64,000 nucleotides of DNA from the NCBI RefSeq assembly GCF_025562755.1, contig NZ_CP103300.1, positions 2,164,501 to 2,228,500 of the forward strand, written 5' to 3'. Source of the DNA: Endozoicomonas euniceicola (lineage in GTDB: Bacteria; Pseudomonadota; Gammaproteobacteria; Pseudomonadales; Endozoicomonadaceae). The notes beneath the pieces are model-generated. The model was not told the origin of the DNA. It worked only from the letters and a program-made list of their open reading frames with translations, and did no database searches. Within the stretch, counting starts at the first letter, position 1. Each line of letters starts with the position of its first letter. This document shows, in pieces, positions 16,283 through 23,394 of the stretch. Position numbers and translations under genes: made by a program.

Positions 16283-18307
16283 TTAAACACCGATTTCCCC
16301 ACCATCGTTCTTCATAATAACCACGGTTGATGCCCTTGGCCTTACCGATACCCCGACGGGTGTCTCTTCAGCCGCATTGGTGCTGTAAGGCCAGTTTGAC
16401 GGATGCTGAATATTCACAAAGAAATTTTTGTTATCCCCTGTAAAGGCAAGGCCAGTCACTTCACAACCATTAGGGCCAACAAAAAACCGCCGTAGCTGAT
16501 CCTGATTATTTCCATCAATCACAGGCTCGCCAGAGTCGGCATTACTCAGTCTGGATGGAATCACTGCCAGCATCTGATCATTGGTGTTTTCCTCTACTTC
16601 ATCAGCACCGTTGTCAGTCTGAATCCAGAGGATACCGCGACTATCGAAAGCCAGACCATCCGGGCTGGCAAACTCATTACGAGCCGTTAAACCAGACCGA
16701 TTGGTGACACTGTCACCACTGGCTGGCGAGCCAAAGACAAAGAAATCCCAGGTAAACTCCGTCGCCGCAGCACCTTCCTGCCAGCGAATGATATGACCAA
16801 ATTTATTGTTTGTTCTTGGATTGGGCGTATTAGCGTCTGTGCGATTGGTGTTATTGGTCAGTGTCACATAAACCAGTCCGGTAGCGGGGTCTACCGCGGT
16901 CCACTCCGGGCGATCCATAGGCGTTGCTCCAACCTCATCACCTGCCCACGGACAATTCAGAATAATCTCCGCCTGCGAACCTACCACTTCTTTCAGGGTT
17001 TTACCCGATTGGGTTATCGTGCTTTCCAGCAAAGGAATCCAGGAACCCTTACCCTCTTCATTAAACCGGGCAACGAACAGAATGCCATCATCCATATATT
17101 CTGACCCAACACGAAGCCGGTCAGTCCGGCTGGCATCCGCAGGATCCCACAACTTAGTCGACACATATTTGTAGATATACTCAAAGTGCCCATCATGCCC
17201 TGTGTAAAAAACCACAGGTTTGCCTTTTTCCAGCTTGCCAAAAGTGACATCTTCATGACGAAAACGCCCCAGGGCTGTGCGTTTAACAGGGCGGGAGGCA
17301 GGGTTATAAGGATCGATTTCGACAATATAACCATGCCCATTGGCTTCGTTGCGGAAGTCTTCCTTAGCATCGGCTCCTGAAGGCGTGACATTGAACCGTG
17401 CAAACTCGTCGTATAAACCGCCTTCAGCCGTCTCCCAGCTATAACGAGTCTCCTCTGTCGGAATACCCATTCTTACCTGACCCGTGCCCTGTGTGCCTTT
17501 ATTCACAAAAACATAAGGCCAGTTCTCTTCACAGGTAAGATAAGTGCCCCAGGGCGTATAACCATTACCGCAGTTGTTGTTAGTGCCCCTTGCAATATTC
17601 TCAACGCCACGACCTGTCGTGTATTTAGTAACCAGTAAACCACTGCCTGCGATGGGGCCTGTCACATCCATTTCGGTAGCAGAAGTAATACGACGATTAT
17701 AAGCGCTGCCTGTCACAACATCCCAGACACCATCGACCAGCCTGATATGCACCACAGAAATACCATGGGCATTGATTTCCTTACGAACTTCTTCCGCCGG
17801 ACGCTTTCCGTCAACCACTGTAGCGCCACTCGGATGCAACGCACTCTGGTCAATGTACTCATGGTTAATACACAACAGACCTTCCGTATCGCTGCCATTC
17901 AGCGGAAAAAAGTGCATACCGTCGTGATGCATTCCCACCGCATTGAGCTGGTCCTGTGACGTATTGCTTCCGTCGTTTTTCCACGGGTTCGCCTGACTGT
18001 TTAGCGGTGTTCCCCAGGGAGCCAGAATCTGTGCGCTGTATCCAGCAGCTACAGCCACTGCGTTTAGTTTGGCACCGGGGATGGAATCAAAGCCCAGCTT
18101 TAATTCAGCCGGAGGTGTCACATCATCGTCATCGGAATCATTGAGCTCACAGCCAGCCAGCCCCAGGCCTGATAAAAAACCCATCGCCGCAAGGCCGAAT
18201 CCGCCCCGTAAAATACCACGCCGGCTCAGCTCGGCATCCAATACAGACGACATCGGCTTATTTTGGCTGGTGTTATAAATCGTTGGATCAGAAATCTCTT
18301 TGCTCAT
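16283..18307 (-). CDS. phoX: PhoX-family alkaline phosphatase (Tat-exported)
   Basis: The 674-residue protein matches the PhoX/DUF839 family, calcium- and iron-dependent phosphatases that release phosphate from organic esters outside the inner membrane. A twin-arginine signal is visible at residues 28-34 (SRRGILR), followed by a hydrophobic stretch and a Cys (LAGCELN). It might also be lipidated. Family blocks include GLLCINHEYID, NNCGNGYTPWGTYLTCEENW, GRFRHEDVTF and FASPDGLAFDSRGILWIQTDNG. A Pho box lies 86 nt upstream of the ATG, supporting phosphate-starvation control by PhoB. It is monocistronic between an orphan gene and the ribosomal operon. Confidence 0.92.
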   Translation of the reverse strand: MSKEISDPTIYNTSQNKPMSSVLDAELSRRGILRGGFGLAAMGFLSGLGLAGCELNDSDDDDVTPPAELKLGFDSIPGAKLNAVAVAAGYSAQILAPWGTPLNSQANPWKNDGSNTSQDQLNAVGMHHDGMHFFPLNGSDTEGLLCINHEYIDQSALHPSGATVVDGKRPAEEVRKEINAHGISVVHIRLVDGVWDVVTGSAYNRRITSATEMDVTGPIAGSGLLVTKYTTGRGVENIARGTNNNCGNGYTPWGTYLTCEENWPYVFVNKGTQGTGQVRMGIPTEETRYSWETAEGGLYDEFARFNVTPSGADAKEDFRNEANGHGYIVEIDPYNPASRPVKRTALGRFRHEDVTFGKLEKGKPVVFYTGHDGHFEYIYKYVSTKLWDPADASRTDRLRVGSEYMDDGILFVARFNEEGKGSWIPLLESTITQSGKTLKEVVGSQAEIILNCPWAGDEVGATPMDRPEWTAVDPATGLVYVTLTNNTNRTDANTPNPRTNNKFGHIIRWQEGAAATEFTWDFFVFGSPASGDSVTNRSGLTARNEFASPDGLAFDSRGILWIQTDNGADEVEENTNDQMLAVIPSRLSNADSGEPVIDGNNQDQLRRFFVGPNGCEVTGLAFTGDNKNFFVNIQHPSNWPYSTNAAEETPVGVSVRPRASTVVIMKNDGGEIGV

Positions 18308-18392
18308 GTTTTCTCACCTTTGTTATTTCTATAAGCAGTGAAATCTACGTTGTTATTGTCTGCTTCAGAGTTATCGTGACGAGAATCATTAA

Positions 18393-18410
18393 ACGACAGC
18401 TATATGTCAG
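18393..18410 (-). promoter_or_regulatory. Pho box upstream of phoX
   Basis: On the minus strand it reads CTGACATATAGCTGTCGT: two 7-nt half-sites (CTGACAT, CTGTCGT) with a 4-nt spacer. The PhoB consensus is CTGTCAT-N4-CTGTCAT, so 12 of 14 conserved positions match. Confidence 0.75.
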
Positions 18411-18465
18411 ATAGGTGACTAACACATGAAAGAAATATTTCATGTGCATCTTTTTCTCTGCACGC

Positions 18466-18500
18466 AAAAAAAATGCCCGCAGAAACCTGCGGGCATTTTT
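18466..18500 (-). terminator. Rho-independent terminator of the rpsF-rplI operon
   Basis: A perfect ATGCCCGCAG stem with its complement and a short loop is followed on the minus strand by eight T residues. It lies just after the rplI stop. Confidence 0.9.
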
Positions 18501-18524
18501 CATCAAGTGTTATTGAGCCTGAAA

Positions 18525-18971
18525 TTACTCAGCTTCAATGAATACCTTGATAGCAGCAGCAACGTCAGTGTGCAGCTGGATAGCCACGTCGTATTCGCCG
18601 GTGGCGCGAATAGGACCTTCTGGCATACGGATTTCGCTCTTGGCAACAGCAACACCAGCAGAGGTGATGGCTTCAGCCAGGTCGCGAGGACCGATAGAAC
18701 CGAACAGTTTACCTTCGTCGCCTGCCTTAGCAGTCAGGGTCAGTTCGATTTCTGCCATTTCAGCAGCGCGCTTCTCAGCACCAGCCAGCTTCTCGGAAGC
18801 TGCTTTTTCCAGTTCAGTACGACGAGCTTCGAAAGCAGCTACATTGTCTTTAGTCGCTGGAACAGCCTTGCTGAATGGAATCAGGAAGTTACGACCGTAA
18901 CCAGACTTAACGGTTACCTTGTCGCCCAGGTCGCCCAGATTGGCGATTTTCTCAAGCAGGATAACGTCCAT
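18525..18971 (-). CDS. rplI: 50S ribosomal protein L9
   Basis: This 148-residue protein binds 23S rRNA on the large subunit. The start is fixed at MDVILLEKIANLGDLGDKV, which matches all L9 proteins. An AGAGG site lies just upstream; a longer frame to 19052 is spurious. The GYGRNFLIPFSKAV motif and the long central helix (residues about 40-75) are present, with the C-terminal domain ending FIEAE. It is the last gene of the rpsF-rpsR-DUF2232-rplI operon and is followed by a strong terminator. Confidence 0.98.
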   Translation of the reverse strand: MDVILLEKIANLGDLGDKVTVKSGYGRNFLIPFSKAVPATKDNVAAFEARRTELEKAASEKLAGAEKRAAEMAEIELTLTAKAGDEGKLFGSIGPRDLAEAITSAGVAVAKSEIRMPEGPIRATGEYDVAIQLHTDVAAAIKVFIEAE

Positions 18972-18987
18972 CGCTAACCTCTTACCT

Positions 18988-19872
18988 TTATTTTGGCCCG
19001 TTCTGCGCGCTTCGGTTTGCCGCCCTTCGACGGAAATCAAACACGCTATCAAAACAAGCGGTCAAAACAATAACCGGGTATGCCAGTTGCGTGACTAAAA
19101 TCAGCAACACATACATGCCTACCAGCCAGAAGCTTCCCAGCTGTTTCAGGTTTACCAGCCCGTGTACGAGGGCAATACCTGCAATAAACAGCGGCAGCGA
19201 AGCTATTGGAATCAACGCTGTCAACACAGGTGACAGGGCCGATCCACCCAGAGTCAGGGCCAGCAATGCCATGCTGACAACAGGTGGTAGTTTCACCCGG
19301 CGGAATTCTTCACCGAATCCGCCAGGGTTGTATAACGCCGACTGCCAGGCTCGCGCCAGAACCAGCGACAACACACTGCTGCCCAGGGTAAACCAGGCAA
19401 GCATTCCTACCACGCCGTACTCAACTAACGGTTTCAGCTGAGTTCCTATGTCGACCGCGCTCTCTGCGCCCTGCCCCGGCAGAATCTTCATAAGAAGACC
19501 CATCACTGCCTCGGTGAGCAGAGCGATTTGCTGCGGTGCCAGCTGGAACAGTGAAAGAGCCATCGCTCCCCCAATCGGAACCAGCGCCAGGAGAGTCTTC
19601 GGCCAGGAAACCGTCTGGCGTAATGTACAGGCCAGTAGCGTAGTCGCCAGCAGACCTGTTATCACGTTGAACTGACCAGCGGCTGCCCAGCCTATGGCCG
19701 GAAGCAGAGCCCACATCAGCAGTTTCAGGCCGTGATCAATACCACGTCGTAGTATTACCAGGGCAATAACCGCTGAGCTGAGCCAGAACAACATCGGGAT
19801 GCTGGCAAACAACACGGCCAGAAACAGAGCTTGTCCGGGGCCACGCATTGCATAATTTGCCAGTCCACGCAT
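18988..19872 (-). CDS. DUF2232 / YybS-like multi-spanning membrane protein
   Basis: The 294-residue protein is very hydrophobic, with about eight membrane segments and few polar loops. A gene of this type between rpsR and rplI is common in pseudomonads and relatives, where it is annotated DUF2232. The substrate and role are unknown. It lies 30 nt after rpsR and 16 nt before rplI, so it is cotranscribed with ribosomal genes. Distant YybS-family proteins in Firmicutes occupy a similar position, and some resemble membrane components of ECF-type transporters; that link is weak. Confidence 0.75.
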   Translation of the reverse strand: MRGLANYAMRGPGQALFLAVLFASIPMLFWLSSAVIALVILRRGIDHGLKLLMWALLPAIGWAAAGQFNVITGLLATTLLACTLRQTVSWPKTLLALVPIGGAMALSLFQLAPQQIALLTEAVMGLLMKILPGQGAESAVDIGTQLKPLVEYGVVGMLAWFTLGSSVLSLVLARAWQSALYNPGGFGEEFRRVKLPPVVSMALLALTLGGSALSPVLTALIPIASLPLFIAGIALVHGLVNLKQLGSFWLVGMYVLLILVTQLAYPVIVLTACFDSVFDFRRRAANRSAQNGPK

Positions 19873-19902
19873 TAGCTATACCTTAGTTCCAATTACCGGA
19901 TA

Positions 19903-20127
19903 TCAGTGACGATCGGTGAATGGCAGCAGTGCCACGTAACGAGCGCGCTTGATAGCAGTAGCCAGCTGACGCTGGTAACGAGCCTTAGTACCGGTAATAC
20001 GGCTAGGTACGATCTTACCAGTTTCAGAAATGTAGGCTTTCAGGGTGTTCAGATCTTTGTAATCGATCTCTTTCACGCCTTCAGCGGTGAAACGGCAAAA
20101 CTTCCTGCGACGGAAAAAACGTGCCAT
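19903..20127 (-). CDS. rpsR: 30S ribosomal protein S18
   Basis: The 74-residue basic protein begins MARFFRRRKFCRF and contains IDYKDLNTLKAYISETGKIVPSRITGT, the S18 signature. It partners S6 on the platform of the small subunit. It lies 32 nt downstream of rpsF with a good ribosome site (GGAGA). The length is typical. Confidence 0.98.
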   Translation of the reverse strand: MARFFRRRKFCRFTAEGVKEIDYKDLNTLKAYISETGKIVPSRITGTKARYQRQLATAIKRARYVALLPFTDRH

Positions 20128-20159
20128 GACAACGTCTCCTTAAATTAAGCGAGTAATGA

Positions 20160-20609
20160 TTATTCAGCGGCTTCGGCAGCTGGAGCTTCTTCAGCAGCTG
20201 GAGCAGCTTCTTCACGACGCTCTTCACGACGCTCTTCACGACGATCGTCGCGGCGATCTTCGCGACGGTCGTCACGACGGTCACGCTTCTCTTCAGCCTG
20301 CATCATGATGGAAGCTTCAGTGATCGCTTCGTCACGACGGATAACCATGTTACGGATAACGGCATCGTTGTAACGGAAGTTGTCAGTCAACTCGCTCAGG
20401 ACTTCGTTGCCACACTCAATGTTCATCAGAACATAGTGAGCTTTGTGGATTTTGTTGATTGGGTAAGCCAGCTGGCGACGGCCCCAATCTTCCAGACGGT
20501 GTACCTGACCGCCATTTTCGGAGATAGCGCGGGTGTAACGCTCTACCATCGCTGGTACTTGCTCGCTCTGGTCTGGATGAACCAGGAAAACAATTTCGTA
20601 ATGACGCAT
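20160..20609 (-). CDS. rpsF: 30S ribosomal protein S6 with charged low-complexity tail
   Basis: S6 forms a pair with S18 on the 30S platform. The body (MRHYEIVFLVHPDQSEQVP to VIRNMVIRRDEAITEASIMM) is standard. From about residue 108 the protein runs into an Arg/Asp/Glu-rich tail made of RRDDRRE-type units and then an Ala/Glu end (EEAAPAAEEAPAAEAAE). S6 tails are variable and acidic in many bacteria, where RimK may add glutamates; the strong Arg content is less usual. It leads the operon, with its promoter in the 264 nt upstream. Confidence 0.96.
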   Translation of the reverse strand: MRHYEIVFLVHPDQSEQVPAMVERYTRAISENGGQVHRLEDWGRRQLAYPINKIHKAHYVLMNIECGNEVLSELTDNFRYNDAVIRNMVIRRDEAITEASIMMQAEEKRDRRDDRREDRRDDRREERREERREEAAPAAEEAPAAEAAE

Positions 20610-20873
20610 TATTTGCTCCTTACGGGTTAAACAGCCTCCCGCTCACCTTTCAAAAAGCTAATGCAAATAGCAATAGCTAAGAGAAAGTGCGGTAAGGCAA
20701 GGAGTTGGACAAATGTACCAAGTAATGACAGCCCACAGCCATCAGAACCCTGCACACCTAGCCCAGCATACAAAGAGCCGGAATTTTAGAGAACTGTGAC
20801 TATAGTTGCAAGCAGGATCGGTCACCGGGAGGTAAGTGCATACGCTACATTACCTCGACGGCAGCCCTTGTTT

Positions 20874-22187
20874 TCATTTTTTCATGTCAAGCTCCCTCTT
20901 GCGTTCACGTGCAAGGCGGAGTTTCTCATTCAACTCCCTAATAATGGCCTTCAGAGTGGAAGAATCCCCAGAGCCACCCATAGCAACCTCTGGAGCATCT
21001 GGTAATGTGTCTGCAGGTTCTTGAACACGCCTGTTTGGGGAACGGAGAGATGCCAGCCTTTCATTGGCTTTCCTAAGTGCTTGAACGAAAGACTGGATAT
21101 CATTATCAATTTCTTCAAGCGTTTTCTGAGCTGCATTGTAGTCTGCAGGGATATTTTTTTGGGGCTCGTTTTTTCTGGGAGGGCGTTTGCCACCGCCACC
21201 GGAAGATGCCCCTGCGGCCCCTCTGGCTCCCGACCCTTGCTGCCTCTTTTGTTGTGAAGTGGAGGCTCCTGACGCACCACTGTCACTTTTCTGTTTTTGC
21301 TTTTTCCCATGTTGATGGTTTTTCCCATCCGTCGGTTCTTCTCCATTGTGAGCATCGCCAATGGGTTTGATCACGGCTTGACCGAAATCTGAAAAGCTGA
21401 GCTTGTATGCATCGCCCAGAGAGTACTCATACGCCTTATTTTCAAACTTTGCGCTCTCGATAGTTACACTTTCAAGGGAGGGCCCGTGGTCAGGCGATGA
21501 ATAAAAAAGTTCAGGATATGGATGAAATACATAATGCCCTTCGTAAGCTTCCAGAAAAGTACCTTTGTCACTTTCCGGAACTCTGTCGCTATTTTTATTC
21601 ATACTGAACACTGTATCCGGACTAACCGCTACATCAGAGCTGATCGCTTCAGCAACAGTGCCGATTACAGCAATTGCCTTCTCGGAAAGCATAGTGGCAA
21701 TAACGGCCCTCTGATTTAAGTCGGAGTAAAAGCCATCAACGGTAATAACGACAGAACCTTGCGGGTGGATAAAAGTCAGGGCGTTATTCACGGGGGTGTA
21801 TTTTATCCTGACATTGGATCTGGCAATACGTTTCAGGTTTCGAAAATAGGGGCTGAGTTTCTCCTGAGACACTGATTGGCTTTTGGGGCTGTTAATAAAA
21901 TGAAGTGAGTACTGGTCCGTGTTGTCCTGATGGATAATAAGTTGGAGATTATTATCAGGCGTACTGACTAAAAACCTTTTGTTCTCCGCCTCCTTAAATA
22001 ATTGAGGGTAAGCAACTCTTAAACTGTTTTGCTTTTTTATGGAAAGACAGGGACCTGGAAAGAAATCACTACATTCACTGACTTGAGCACTCACACCAAC
22101 ACCTGGCAGTTCTGAATAAATACTACTGAAAGCCAAAGACGATAAGGACATAAAACAGACAGCAAAAGAAATGTGACAATATTTCAC
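20874..22187 (-). CDS. Orphan secreted protein with glycine/lysine-rich linker and C-terminal coiled coil
   Basis: The function is not recognised. The 437-residue protein starts with a clear signal peptide (KYCHISFAVCFMSLSSLAFS). The globular part, about residues 25-280, is followed by a disordered linker rich in Gly, Ser, Ala, Lys and Gln (about 295-345). The end is a long amphipathic helix pair (EIDNDIQSFVQALRKANERL and KAIIRELNEKLRLARERKRE), suggesting oligomerisation or partner binding. It sits between rlmB and rpsF, interrupting a block that is usually housekeeping. Composition and linker resemble host-directed secreted proteins, but no homologue is claimed. Confidence 0.6.
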   Translation of the reverse strand: MKYCHISFAVCFMSLSSLAFSSIYSELPGVGVSAQVSECSDFFPGPCLSIKKQNSLRVAYPQLFKEAENKRFLVSTPDNNLQLIIHQDNTDQYSLHFINSPKSQSVSQEKLSPYFRNLKRIARSNVRIKYTPVNNALTFIHPQGSVVITVDGFYSDLNQRAVIATMLSEKAIAVIGTVAEAISSDVAVSPDTVFSMNKNSDRVPESDKGTFLEAYEGHYVFHPYPELFYSSPDHGPSLESVTIESAKFENKAYEYSLGDAYKLSFSDFGQAVIKPIGDAHNGEEPTDGKNHQHGKKQKQKSDSGASGASTSQQKRQQGSGARGAAGASSGGGGKRPPRKNEPQKNIPADYNAAQKTLEEIDNDIQSFVQALRKANERLASLRSPNRRVQEPADTLPDAPEVAMGGSGDSSTLKAIIRELNEKLRLARERKRELDMKK

Positions 22188-22270
22188 AACGACTCCTTAT
22201 TCAGTTCTTAATTTAATAATTTATGCGATGCGAAAACCGCTCCTGTTATTTAGCAGTAACTTATGTGAAT

Positions 22271-22315
22271 GCAAGAAAAAAAACAGAAAGGGCGCAGCTC
22301 GATGACTGCGCCCTT
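22271..22315 (-). terminator. Rho-independent terminator downstream of rlmB
   Basis: A perfect 10-bp stem (AAGGGCGCAG with CTGCGCCCTT) has an 8-nt loop. On the minus strand it is followed by TCTGTTTTTTTTC. Confidence 0.85.
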
Positions 22316-22352
22316 GCTACTTAAGGGGCGCAGCATTCAATAACTTACCGGG

Positions 22353-22413
22353 CTGTTGGCTGTTGGCTGTTGGCTATTAGCTGCTCATACAGCCAACCGC
22401 CAAAAGCCAACAG
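22353..22413. repeat. Heptad hairpin repeat, second copy
   Basis: Three CTGTTGG units plus CTATTAG (22353-22380) are followed by a loop containing TCATAC and by imperfect complementary heptads ending AGCCAACAG. The design, heptad length and TCATAC loop match the element at 2952-3026, although the sequence has drifted. Confidence 0.75.
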
Positions 22414-22438
22414 CGGTATATTATGTTCTGCTGCTTCC

Positions 22439-23176
22439 CTAAGACCTCTGCCGCACGGCTTCAAACAGGCAAACACCGGTAGCCACCGATACGTTCAGGC
22501 TACTGACAGTGCCCGCCATGGGAATAAACACCAGAGAGTCGCATTTATCCCTGGTCAGGCGGCGCATCCCCTTGCCTTCCGCTCCCATCACCAGGGCCAT
22601 AGAGCCTTTAAGGTCTGCCTCATAGACATTGCCAGCACTTTCGCCAGCAGTACCAATCATCCAGACACCACGCTCTTTCAGCCACTCCATGGTACGGGAC
22701 AGGTTGGTCACCTGAACCAGTGGCACATTGTCGGCAGCGCCACAGGCCACTTTTCTGGCGGTGGCGTTCAGACTGGCTGATTTGTCTCTGGGGGTAATCA
22801 TGGCATGCACACCCGCAGCGTCAGCCGTACGCAGGCAGGCACCCAGATTATGAGGGTCTGTGACACCATCCAGAATCAACAGGAAAGGCGGCTCATCCAG
22901 ATTGTCCAGAAGGTCTTCAAGATCACCTTCCCGATAGACTTTTGCCTGTGCGACACGGGCAACAATACCCTGATGGACACCGCCGTCTACTCTGCCATCC
23001 AGGCGGTTGCGTTCTACAAAACGTACGGTCACGCCCTGACGACGAGCGTCGTCAACTAACTGATTTATCCGCTTGTCGGTCCGGCCTTTCTGAATCATCA
23101 GTTCCAGCACTTTTTCCGGCGAGTGCTCAAACAGGCTCTGCACAGCGTGCAGGCCAAAAACAACATCATCATTCAT
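22439..23176 (-). CDS. rlmB: 23S rRNA (guanosine-2'-O-)-methyltransferase
   Basis: The 245-residue SPOUT enzyme methylates the ribose of G2251 in the peptidyl-transferase P loop, using SAM. The N-terminal substrate-binding domain begins VFGLHAVQSLF. The knot motifs are visible: DPHNLGACLRTADAAG, VMGAEGKGMRRL and MAGTVSSLNVSVATGVCLFE. The length equals E. coli RlmB. It follows rnr with a 218-nt gap and is the last gene before a strong terminator. Confidence 0.95.
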   Translation of the reverse strand: MNDDVVFGLHAVQSLFEHSPEKVLELMIQKGRTDKRINQLVDDARRQGVTVRFVERNRLDGRVDGGVHQGIVARVAQAKVYREGDLEDLLDNLDEPPFLLILDGVTDPHNLGACLRTADAAGVHAMITPRDKSASLNATARKVACGAADNVPLVQVTNLSRTMEWLKERGVWMIGTAGESAGNVYEADLKGSMALVMGAEGKGMRRLTRDKCDSLVFIPMAGTVSSLNVSVATGVCLFEAVRQRS

Positions 23177-23394
23177 GGGAATCGTTCAATCCTGTGAAAA
23201 CCTTACTGTTCAGATAGTTTTGACATTCAGCCAATGGGGTTTGGGTAACCTGAACCAGAAAGGAAACGTCATGCAGCCATTAACGGCGATAAAAAGGGAA
23301 GCAGGGATATTAACACGGCGAGCCGCTTCAGGTCTGTCAGCTCTCCCCCTCCTCATTTTCACAAAAAAAGGAGGGAGCGGAGCGGGGGCAGGGA

